Translations under genes and position numbers: made by a program | Assembly (NCBI GenBank): GCA_964585325.1 | Contig: CAZPCT010000027.1 | Span: 1-8,259, forward strand | Direction: 5' to 3' | DNA: 8,259 nt | Origin: CAZPCT01 sp964585325 | GTDB taxonomy: Bacteria > Patescibacteriota > Minisyncoccia > JACQLN01 > CAZPCT01 | Shown here: in pieces, positions 1 through 6,064 of the stretch | Position numbering within the stretch: the stretch's first letter is position 1 | Layout: each line of letters opens with the position of its first letter | Notes under the pieces: generated by a model | What the model was told of the DNA's origin: nothing | The model's database searches: none | The model's input: only the letters and a program-made list of their open reading frames with translations

Positions 1-15
1 ATAATTCTTTCATCT

Positions 16-783
16 ATGAAACAGAAGATGCGATCAGTCATGTTTGGGGCGCTGAACCTGGTGGAAACTGTTCTGCCATCTTCGGGTCCTGTTATTTTAC
101 TTTATCATGACGTAGGGGAGAGTGACCTGTACCTGACCGTACGTGCGGAACAGTTTAAAAGACAGATGAGGTTCTTGAAGGAGCGCGGGTATAATGTAGT
201 GCCGCTCATGGAAATGGTGCAAAAGCACAAAAAGGGCGCATCCTTTCAACCTAAAACGGTGGCACTGACGTTTGACGATGGGTACGTATCACATCTTGAG
301 ATGGTCGTCCCTCTACTTGAGCACTATGCTTTTCATGGGACTTTTTTCATTTCTGTTAACGCCATGGGCGCTGAACTTAATAACTCGGAAAACAGGCCGC
401 AGCCTGTTTTAACCCCAAAGCAGGTGCAAGAGCTTGATACGTTTTCCTGCGCAAGCGTAGAGCCTCACTCACTGAGCCACAAAGAACTCTCCAACCTTTC
501 ACAGGGGGAGGTGCGGGTAGAAGTTCAGGAGTCAAAGAACGTTCTTGAAGCACTGTTGAAAAAGCGATGCACCTTGTTTGCTTATCCGCGCGGAGTATAT
601 TCAAGAGCGGTTGTGCGGGCAGTGGTGGAGGCGGGTTATGAGGGGGCAGTAACAGTAGAATCACGAGCAGTGAAAAAGAAGGATGATCCGTTCATACTGC
701 CGCGCTATACCATACATAGCCAGACGGGGGTGGCAGAGTTTAAAGCAAAGCTTGCCCGCGCGGGAGGCTGGATTACCAAATAA
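16..783 (+). CDS. NodB-type polysaccharide deacetylase
   Basis: This is a carbohydrate esterase 4 (polysaccharide deacetylase) protein that probably removes N-acetyl groups from a glycan made by the neighbouring enzymes. Seen: LYHD near residues 29-32, the TFDDG motif at 85-89 (D87 the expected base, D88 a metal ligand), HSLSH at 151-155 giving the two metal-binding histidines H151 and H155, AYPRG at 189-193, and LPRYTIHS near the C-terminus. The metal triad is therefore complete. At 255 aa it is little more than the catalytic domain. No convincing signal peptide is visible, which suggests a cytoplasmic location or a start further left: the frame has no stop between base 1 and the ATG at 16, and no Shine-Dalgarno precedes that ATG. 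Nine bases separate it from the next gene. The exact substrate cannot be read from sequence. Confidence 0.92.
   Translation: MKQKMRSVMFGALNLVETVLPSSGPVILLYHDVGESDLYLTVRAEQFKRQMRFLKERGYNVVPLMEMVQKHKKGASFQPKTVALTFDDGYVSHLEMVVPLLEHYAFHGTFFISVNAMGAELNNSENRPQPVLTPKQVQELDTFSCASVEPHSLSHKELSNLSQGEVRVEVQESKNVLEALLKKRCTLFAYPRGVYSRAVVRAVVEAGYEGAVTVESRAVKKKDDPFILPRYTIHSQTGVAEFKAKLARAGGWITK
389..410 (+). other. Terminator-like hairpin inside the deacetylase gene
   Basis: A perfect 9-bp inverted repeat, AAAACAGGC (389-397) and GCCTGTTTT (402-410), encloses a 4-base CGCA loop. The GC-rich core followed by four T's resembles a short intrinsic terminator, and by symmetry would do so on either strand. It lies wholly inside the coding region, encoding about residues 125-132 in a stretch between NodB motifs 1 and 2 that looks variable. 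It may be chance. The structure is seen directly; any effect on transcription is inference. Confidence 0.35.
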
Positions 784-792
784 TCTCACACT

Positions 793-1908
793 ATGCGTGT
801 ATTGATGTTAAGCACAGACAGAGGGTTCGTGGGGGGCGAGGGATCGGGTGATACTGTTGCGCGGCACAAGAGGTATGCGGAGCATGTAGACTCGCTAGAC
901 GTCGTTGTCTCTACGCCCGGCGGTTTTGCTATGCAAGAGCATTCTTCCAGGTTGCGGGCGTTTCCAACAAACACTTCCAAGGTATTTCATCTTTTAGGCG
1001 TGCTGCGCATTGCTCGTCGTCTGTTTGCTGAACACCAATATGATCTTATTGTGGCGCAGGACCTAACGGCACCGGCAGGAGAAATGCTTAAAGAGAAGTA
1101 CGGCGCACCGCTCATCATTGGCCTGCATAGCATGTTCTTTGAAAGAGGCACGCTCCCGTTCAATGGGGTGAACCAATGGGGTGCATGGCGCATCAAGCGG
1201 GCCCTGCCGTACGCGGATGGGTTTAGGGTCAATACTGAGCGTCTGAGGGCGCACCTACGCGCTTGGGGGCTTACACAGCCCGTTCTTGTACAACCCACAC
1301 CAGTAGACCTTGCTCCTTTTCAGGTAACAGAAAAGAATCGGAACATCGTTCCTGTCATCCTCTATGTGGGCCGGCTTTCCCCAGAGAAGAACGTAGAATT
1401 GTTGATTCGTGCCGTCGTGGGCTTGAAAACCAATGAAGCTATAAGCTATAAGCTCCGCATAGTCGGCGATGGCCCAGAACGTCAAAAGCTTGAGAGCTTA
1501 ACAAAAGAGCTTGGCGTAGAAGAGGAGGTCACGTTTCTTGGTCCTAAGTCCTACAGTGAACTTCCCGCTATCTATAAAGAGGCAGATATCTTTGTCCTTC
1601 CCTCAAACACAGAGAGCTTTGGAAAGGTACTGCTGGAAGCCGGGGCGGCTAAATGTGCTATCATTGCCACAGAAACAGCAGGCGCAAAAACGATACTAAC
1701 CAATGAAAAAGACGCACTTATTATTCCTGTGGGTAATCAAAAAGCTCTCCAAACGGCGTTGGGGGGTCTTATTTCTGATGTGGGCAGGCAAGAAAGCCTT
1801 GGCCTCGCCGCGGCTGAGACAGCACGCCAGTACAATGCTGCAGAGGGTGTTGAGCGAACGGTTCAATTTTGGCAAGAAATAGTTGGAAAAGTAGACAGTA
1901 GTAAGTAG
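793..1908 (+). CDS. GT4-family glycosyltransferase (GT-B fold)
   Basis: A retaining GT-B glycosyltransferase of the CAZy GT4 type, expected to transfer a sugar from a nucleotide-sugar donor to a growing glycan at the cytoplasmic membrane face. The N-terminal acceptor domain begins at once with a beta strand (MRVLMLST). The C-terminal donor domain starts around 185 and shows YVGRLSPEKN at 191-200, IVGDGPE at 223-229, and the E-x7-E signature E274...E282 (ESFGKVLLE) that contacts the donor. The length, 371 aa, is normal. Residues 215-221 (EAISYKL) are encoded by a heptanucleotide repeat, and the last residues (VDSSK) with the TAG stop lie in a second heptamer tract. The start is an ATG nine bases after the deacetylase stop, with no Shine-Dalgarno. 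The sugar and acceptor are not predictable. Confidence 0.93.
   Translation: MRVLMLSTDRGFVGGEGSGDTVARHKRYAEHVDSLDVVVSTPGGFAMQEHSSRLRAFPTNTSKVFHLLGVLRIARRLFAEHQYDLIVAQDLTAPAGEMLKEKYGAPLIIGLHSMFFERGTLPFNGVNQWGAWRIKRALPYADGFRVNTERLRAHLRAWGLTQPVLVQPTPVDLAPFQVTEKNRNIVPVILYVGRLSPEKNVELLIRAVVGLKTNEAISYKLRIVGDGPERQKLESLTKELGVEEEVTFLGPKSYSELPAIYKEADIFVLPSNTESFGKVLLEAGAAKCAIIATETAGAKTILTNEKDALIIPVGNQKALQTALGGLISDVGRQESLGLAAAETARQYNAAEGVERTVQFWQEIVGKVDSSK
1436..1454 (+). repeat. AAGCTAT heptamer repeat, in-frame (copy 1)
   Basis: The tract holds 2.7 perfect tandem copies of AAGCTAT (1436-1442, 1443-1449, 1450-1454). It is read as (E)AISYKL, residues 215-221 of the glycosyltransferase, in the loop just before the IVGDGP strand. 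In a pure repeat the next codons would be CTA TAA, a stop. The sequence departs from the repeat at 1455 (CTC CGC), so the frame stays open. Confidence 0.85.
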
Positions 1909-1926
1909 TAAGTAGACAGTATTAAG
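1889..1926 (+). repeat. Degenerate AAGTAGT heptamer tract at gene junction
   Basis: Five tandem 7-mers read AAGTAGA, CAGTAGT, AAGTAGT, AAGTAGA, CAGTATT, followed by AAG. Because units 1-2 and 4-5 match, the tract also shows as a 12-bp direct repeat, AAGTAGACAGTA, at 1889-1900 and 1910-1921, exactly 21 bp apart. It encodes the last five residues of the upstream glycosyltransferase, supplies its TAG stop and an immediate second stop TAA (1906-1911), fills the spacer, and ends one base before the GTG start of the next gene. A pure heptamer of this kind contains TAG TAA once per 21 bases in any frame. Confidence 0.8.
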
Positions 1927-1927
1927 C

Positions 1928-3001
1928 GTGAACCTTGTATTTGTAACGCGTATAGTGGATAGACAGGACACGAGGAGTGGCTTTGTTTTTGACTGGATAG
2001 AGGCGCTTGCGGACGAGGTTGACCGGCTCTATGTCATTTGTCTTGAGAAGGGGGACGTGTCTGGCCTGCCGGCGAATGTGGAGGTGGGCTCCATGGGAAA
2101 AGAGGAGGGGAACTCCCGTCTTCACAAACTAACCGCGTATTGGGGCTTTTTGGTTGACTGGCTGCCGCAATCTAAGGGCGTTCTGGTCCATATGCACCCT
2201 CTCTACGCGATAGCCGCATGGCCGCTTACCACCATTTATGGCAAGAAGATGGGCCTGTGGTACACCCACAAGCAGGTGGACGGGAAGTTGAAGCTTGCCC
2301 ACGCCATGGTGGATGTGGTGTTTACGGCTTCCACAGAGAGCTTCCGGTTGCCGTCCAATAAAGCGCGGGTGATGGGACACGGCATTAATATGGGAAGATT
2401 TTCACGCACTATGTACGAGGAGCGGGGCGACAACGTGTTCCGCATAGTTTCCCTCGGCCGCATTAGCCTCTCTAAGGATTATGAAACGATGGTTCTTGCG
2501 ATGCGCGAATTGGTCAAAGCTAGTGAAGCTAACCAAGCTATAAGCTATAGGCTAGACATATATGGTGACCCTGCGCTGGAACAGGACGAGGTGTATTTAG
2601 ACAATTTGCTTGAGATGACAGAGGGCGCCGGGCTTGATGAGGTCATTTCTTTTCACCCTGGTGTGCCCTATGGAGAAGTGCCGGAGCTGTATGCCCGTGG
2701 TGACCTTTTTATTAATCTCTCCCAGACAGGCAGTATGGATAAGACAGTGCTGGAGGCAGCCGCCTCCAAGACGTTAGTACTTACTTCAAATGAGGCATAC
2801 TATAGGCCGCTTCTCAACATCTCACCCATGTTAGTTGCTGACAATAATGAGCCAAAGGAGCTTGCGGCAAAGATAAAGGCGCTTAAAGACCTCCCGCAGG
2901 CGGAACGGGACACGCTCATTCAGCGCCTGTACGAGTGGGTGAAGGGGGAGCATGACATTAAACAGCTCGCTACACGCCTTGTTGGCGAATACGGCGTATG
3001 A
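1928..3001 (+). CDS. GT4-like glycosyltransferase with GTG start
   Basis: A GT-B, GT4-like glycosyltransferase of 357 aa. The donor domain shows SLGRISLSKDYE at 175-186, IYGDP at 211-215 and TGSMDKTVLEAAAS at 267-280. The second glutamate of the E-x7-E signature is E276, but the first is replaced by glycine (G268); a GSxDK version of this motif occurs in some GT4-like enzymes, so activity is plausible but less certain. GTG at 1928 is chosen because the protein then opens with a typical first beta strand (MNLVFVTRIV), an in-frame TAG lies just upstream at 1913-1915, and no ATG is available nearby. No Shine-Dalgarno is present; the upstream sequence is heptamer repeat. Residues 203-209 (QAISYRL) are encoded by another heptamer repeat. 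Its stop overlaps the next start as ATGA. Confidence 0.88.
   Translation: MNLVFVTRIVDRQDTRSGFVFDWIEALADEVDRLYVICLEKGDVSGLPANVEVGSMGKEEGNSRLHKLTAYWGFLVDWLPQSKGVLVHMHPLYAIAAWPLTTIYGKKMGLWYTHKQVDGKLKLAHAMVDVVFTASTESFRLPSNKARVMGHGINMGRFSRTMYEERGDNVFRIVSLGRISLSKDYETMVLAMRELVKASEANQAISYRLDIYGDPALEQDEVYLDNLLEMTEGAGLDEVISFHPGVPYGEVPELYARGDLFINLSQTGSMDKTVLEAAASKTLVLTSNEAYYRPLLNISPMLVADNNEPKELAAKIKALKDLPQAERDTLIQRLYEWVKGEHDIKQLATRLVGEYGV
2517..2553 (+). repeat. AAGCTAT heptamer repeat, in-frame (copy 2)
   Basis: Two perfect AAGCTAT units (2535-2541, 2542-2548) are followed by a degenerate AGGCT (2549-2553). AAGCT cores also occur upstream at 2517 and 2526, so the cores are spaced 9, 9, 7 and 7 bases. 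The tract encodes AISYRL (204-209) just before the IYGDP strand, the same loop and codon phase as the tract at 1436-1454. It also leaves the repeat just before the codon that would become TAA (here GAC). Confidence 0.75.
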
Positions 3002-3660
3002 TAGGTACGGTCCTGAAGGAATCTCTTAGAGGGAAAAGCATCTACCGTACGCTCACGAATGTTGAGCTGGGTGGCAGGCAGTTTTTGGGGAATATTCTTG
3101 ATATTGGAGGAGGCGAAAAGCGTGGAAGTCACTACCGCTTTTTGAATATTGCGTCTCCGGCACAGATTCAGACAGCTAATATTGACGAAAGTGTATGTCC
3201 CGATTTCGTGCTGGATGTGACAAAAGAACCGTTGCCATTGCAAGACGGCTCACAAGACACCGTTTTTTGCTTTAATACACTAGAGCATCTTTCTAGATGG
3301 GACAACATGCTTGCAGAGACGTTGCGGGTGATGAGGCCTGGTGGAACATTTTTTGGCTACATTCCCTTTCTGGTGGGTGTGCATGCAGACCCACACGACT
3401 ATGTTCGTATGACAGCAGAGGGTCTTGAGCGTGCATTTAAGAGGGCGGGGTTCAGCAGTGTTCAGATAGCGCCTGTGGGCCGCGGCCCGTTCACGGCAGC
3501 ATATGCGCAGGTGGCTTTTATCTTTCCTAGTGTGCTGCGCGTGCTGCTCCTTTCCGTTGCACTAATGTGTGACTGGACGGTACAAAGACTGCGCCCTGAC
3601 CTTAGATTTAGGCATAAATATGTGCTCACCTATATTTTCTTGTGTAAGAAAAAGGTTTGA
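2998..3660 (+). CDS. SAM-dependent methyltransferase (type 11-like)
   Basis: A class I SAM-dependent methyltransferase of 220 aa, probably modifying a glycan or its precursor. Motif I is NILDIGGG at 32-39; an acidic residue in NIDES (61-65), DVTKEPLPLQDGSQD (73-87), FNTLEHL (92-98) and the post-II MRPGGTFF (112-119) follow in the usual order. A DPHDYVRMTAEGL stretch at 131-143 resembles the active-site region of small sugar or lipid methyltransferases. Residues about 170-193 form a hydrophobic segment that could bind the membrane or act as one transmembrane helix. The ATG overlaps the previous stop (ATGA), implying translational coupling. It is the first of three consecutive methyltransferases. 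The substrate is unknown. Confidence 0.88.
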   Translation: MIGTVLKESLRGKSIYRTLTNVELGGRQFLGNILDIGGGEKRGSHYRFLNIASPAQIQTANIDESVCPDFVLDVTKEPLPLQDGSQDTVFCFNTLEHLSRWDNMLAETLRVMRPGGTFFGYIPFLVGVHADPHDYVRMTAEGLERAFKRAGFSSVQIAPVGRGPFTAAYAQVAFIFPSVLRVLLLSVALMCDWTVQRLRPDLRFRHKYVLTYIFLCKKKV

Positions 3661-3670
3661 CACTTGCAGT

Positions 3671-4282
3671 ATGAATGATAATCCATACGACAACTTCAAA
3701 TACGTGGATATTGATAGATGGGCGAGTTACTGGCATCAGATCAAGGTGGTGCGGAGTTGTAATCCTACACGCATCTTAGAGGTGGGTGTAGGGAATCATA
3801 TTGTGTACGATTATTTTAAGAACAGGGATTTTGACATTACTTCGTGTGACATTGAGCCTGACACCAGCCCGGATGTTGTGGGTAGTGTGGAGGATATGCC
3901 ATTTGGGGACGGGGTGTTTGACGTGGTGCTTTGTGCTGAGGTGCTTGAACACCTGCCATTTGAACAGTTTCAACATAATCTACGGGAACTTGCGCGTGTC
4001 TCTAAAAAGCACGTGGTGATCACGCTTCCGCACTGGGGCAGGCACTTCTCATACGATTTTCGGTTGCCGTTAGTGAAGCGAGTGCGGGGGCAAGCTAAGA
4101 TCAGTTTTTCAAGAAAAAGGCAACATTCAAACAGCCCCCACAAATGGGAGATAGGGAAGAAGGGAACGTCGCCCAAAACAGTGCGGCGTGCTATAGAAGG
4201 TGCGGGACTTGGAATAGAGAAAGACTACGTGTTGTTTGAGATGCCGTATCATCACTTATTTCTGCTAACAAAGAGAATATGA
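3671..4282 (+). CDS. SAM-dependent methyltransferase with HKWEIG motif
   Basis: A class I methyltransferase of 203 aa. Motif I is ILEVGVGN at 35-42, followed by the acidic SAM-ribose contact in CDIEP (59-63), PDVVGSVEDMPFGDGVFD (67-84) and CAEVLEHL (88-95). A basic linker leads to PHKWEIGKKG (156-165), a feature of a family of methyltransferases often found in bacterial surface-polysaccharide loci. The ATG at 3671 is preferred although the frame is open back to 3569: the upstream part would overlap the preceding gene by about 90 bases, reads as a cysteine-rich shadow of it, and adds no fold element. The gap to the previous gene is ten bases. Its stop overlaps the next start as ATGA. It is likely co-translated with the next methyltransferase. 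Confidence 0.87.
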   Translation: MNDNPYDNFKYVDIDRWASYWHQIKVVRSCNPTRILEVGVGNHIVYDYFKNRDFDITSCDIEPDTSPDVVGSVEDMPFGDGVFDVVLCAEVLEHLPFEQFQHNLRELARVSKKHVVITLPHWGRHFSYDFRLPLVKRVRGQAKISFSRKRQHSNSPHKWEIGKKGTSPKTVRRAIEGAGLGIEKDYVLFEMPYHHLFLLTKRI

Positions 4283-4893
4283 GAATATCTGAAAAATTTT
4301 TTAGAGACAAGGTGACCAAAATCTTTACAGAGAAAGCCGCGGTTATTGACGTTGGCGGGGGGCTTCGAATTGATAAAACAAAAGGCAATAAATATGAACC
4401 CACTCACGAGTGGATCCTGCCGCTTGCGGAAGCTGTTGACTATAAGGTGCTAGACCCTGTCCCGGACTACGGCCCTGACATTGTGGGAGATGTACAACAG
4501 CTTCCTTTTGAGGACAATTCGCAGGATGCCATCGTCTGTGTTGGCGTATTGAACTGTGTGGAAGACCCCGTGCAGGCGGTAAAAGAAATCCACCGCACAC
4601 TAAAGCCTGGGGGATACGCTCTCATCTATTTCTCTTTTCTTAGGTTTTATTCTCCGCTTGAAGGGTATTACAAAGACTACTGGCGTTTTACAGAGGATGC
4701 GGTGGATCTTATGATGGCGCCGTTTTCAGCATTTGAGGTGTGCAGGGTCCGCGGCGCGATAGAGACACTTGCCAATCTGACTCCCGCACGTCACTCTTTG
4801 TTGGCCAACCGTTTGGCACGGCTTGCGGATAAGGTATTGCACAAGGATACAAGCAAGCAAACAAGCGGCTATCATGTCTTTGCTATTAAGTAG
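4279..4893 (+). CDS. SAM-dependent methyltransferase (type 11-like)
   Basis: A third class I methyltransferase, 204 aa. Seen: VIDVGGG at 22-28, VLDPVPDYGPDIVGDVQQLPFEDNSQD at about 57-83, CVGVLNCVEDP (87-97), the post-II region LKPGGYALIYF (108-118), and a KDYWRFTEDAV segment (132-142) equivalent to HDYVRMTAEGL in the methyltransferase at 2998. LN at 91-92 stands where LEH is usual. No membrane segment is obvious. The C-terminus (KDTSKQTSGYHVFAIK) is encoded by slightly repetitive A/C-rich sequence. The start ATG overlaps the preceding stop. A short purine-rich AAAGAGA lies just upstream but is a weak ribosome-binding site. The substrate is unknown; modification of a sugar in the glycan made here is inferred from context. 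Confidence 0.87.
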   Translation: MRISEKFFRDKVTKIFTEKAAVIDVGGGLRIDKTKGNKYEPTHEWILPLAEAVDYKVLDPVPDYGPDIVGDVQQLPFEDNSQDAIVCVGVLNCVEDPVQAVKEIHRTLKPGGYALIYFSFLRFYSPLEGYYKDYWRFTEDAVDLMMAPFSAFEVCRVRGAIETLANLTPARHSLLANRLARLADKVLHKDTSKQTSGYHVFAIK

Positions 4894-4911
4894 AACAAGA
4901 AAAGAACGACT

Positions 4912-6060
4912 ATGAAACTGGCCTACGTTGCGGATATCCGACTGCCGACGGAGAAAGCGCATGGAGTACAGATAATGAAGATGTGTGAGGCGTTTGCCAA
5001 GGAGGGGGCGGATGTTGAGCTTGTGGTACCGCGCCGGCGGTTGGGGGCCGCCGCTGACCCCTTTACCTTTTATGGCGTAGAGAGAAACTTTGCCATCGCA
5101 AGGCTGCCTACCGTTGATCTGGTAGGGGTCATTCCGCGGTTTGGGTTTTGGTTGGAGGCGACGATTTTTTCAATTGTGACCGTGCTCTATCTGTTCTTCA
5201 AAAAGGATATTGATGTGGTATATTCGCGGGACAAAATACCTCTCTTTTTCCTGAGCTTCTTCGTTGGCAACCTTTATTGGGAAGTCCACAGTGGTTCGCG
5301 AGGTATTGTCACACGGCGTGTACTGCGGTGTGTACAGGCGATGATCGCTATATCACAGGGTGTGGCGGACTTTTACGAGCGGTGCGGAGTTGCTGGAGGC
5401 GACGTATTAATCGCGCACGATGCTGTTGACCTGGCCGTCTTTGACGTAGATGTGTCTCGTAAAGAAGCGAGGGAGCAAATTGGCCTTCAGCCGGAGAGAA
5501 GGGTTGTAGGCTACATTGGTAAATTAAAAACAATGGGGGAGAACAAGGGCGTTGAGGGACTTATTGACGCCTTTTCCCGTCTAAGTCTTCCGGACGTTGT
5601 GTTGTTGCTTGTGGGGATAAATGAGGACGAGGTTTCTGAGGTACGCGCAATGTGTGACATGTATGGAGTGGATAAAGAAGACTGCCGAGTGGTTACAGCT
5701 GTCCCTCATACGCGGATTCCCTTCTTCCTCAAGGCGTGCGATCTTTTGGTTATGAATTATCCTGACCAGCTGCATTACGCGCGCTTCATGTCACCCATGA
5801 AGATGTTTGAATATATGAGCGCGGGGCGTCCAATAGTTTCAACAAAACTCCCTACTGTGCAAGAGATTTTGACTGACGGAAGGAGTGCGATTCTGGTAAA
5901 GCCAGATGACCCCATGGCTCTGGCGGATGGTATGCGGCGTGTTTTGGATGATACAGAGATGGCAAATACCATCGCCGCACAAGCGCTTAAAGATGTACAG
6001 ACTCACACGTGGCAGAAACGAGCACAGGACATTCTTCATTTTATCAAAAAGCGTCCGTAG
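4912..6060 (+). CDS. GT4-family glycosyltransferase with membrane-associating segments
   Basis: A GT-B glycosyltransferase of 382 aa. The N-terminal domain starts MKLAYVADIRLPTEKAHG, with the pattern typical of nucleotide-sugar GT4 enzymes. Hydrophobic stretches at about 79-97 and 108-121 probably embed the acceptor domain in the membrane rather than cross it. The donor domain starts near 190, with GYIGKLKTMGENKG (200-213) and the signature SPMKMFEYMSAGRPIVST (294-311). In this subfamily the motif SPxKxFEYM replaces the E-x7-E pattern; E300 corresponds to the second glutamate. The start ATG is 18 bases after the previous stop, preceded by purine-rich AAGAAAAGA, the best though still imperfect Shine-Dalgarno candidate in the window. 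Sugar specificity is unknown. Confidence 0.92.
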   Translation: MKLAYVADIRLPTEKAHGVQIMKMCEAFAKEGADVELVVPRRRLGAAADPFTFYGVERNFAIARLPTVDLVGVIPRFGFWLEATIFSIVTVLYLFFKKDIDVVYSRDKIPLFFLSFFVGNLYWEVHSGSRGIVTRRVLRCVQAMIAISQGVADFYERCGVAGGDVLIAHDAVDLAVFDVDVSRKEAREQIGLQPERRVVGYIGKLKTMGENKGVEGLIDAFSRLSLPDVVLLLVGINEDEVSEVRAMCDMYGVDKEDCRVVTAVPHTRIPFFLKACDLLVMNYPDQLHYARFMSPMKMFEYMSAGRPIVSTKLPTVQEILTDGRSAILVKPDDPMALADGMRRVLDDTEMANTIAAQALKDVQTHTWQKRAQDILHFIKKRP

Positions 6061-6064
6061 ATCT

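Noticed and set aside
377..664. 95-aa proline- and leucine-rich open frame on the minus strand
   Set aside because: It is antisense to the deacetylase catalytic region, whose motifs are complete; the composition is typical of a shadow frame.
3477..3488. 12-bp palindrome GGGCCGCGGCCC
   Set aside because: A palindrome of this length is expected about twice in a window this size, and it sits in ordinary coding sequence.
3569..3670. N-terminal extension of the second methyltransferase gene
   Set aside because: It overlaps the preceding gene by 92 bases in another frame, adds a cysteine-rich segment without a fold element, and ATG 3671 gives a typical domain start ten bases after the previous stop.
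4849..4866. ACAAGCAAGCAAACAAGC low-complexity stretch near a gene end
   Set aside because: It is short and irregular, without a 7-bp period, and explained by Lys/Thr/Ser codons at a protein C-terminus.
4885..4896. AAGTAGA at the stop of the third methyltransferase, resembling the junction heptamer
   Set aside because: It is a single 7-base match without tandem copies, easily a chance result of AAG TAG at a gene end.
5906..6064. N-terminal extension of the ParB-like gene
   Set aside because: It lies almost wholly within the end of the glycosyltransferase gene in a shifted frame, and its tryptophan- and arginine-rich sequence looks like a shadow. ATG 6065 fits the operon spacing.
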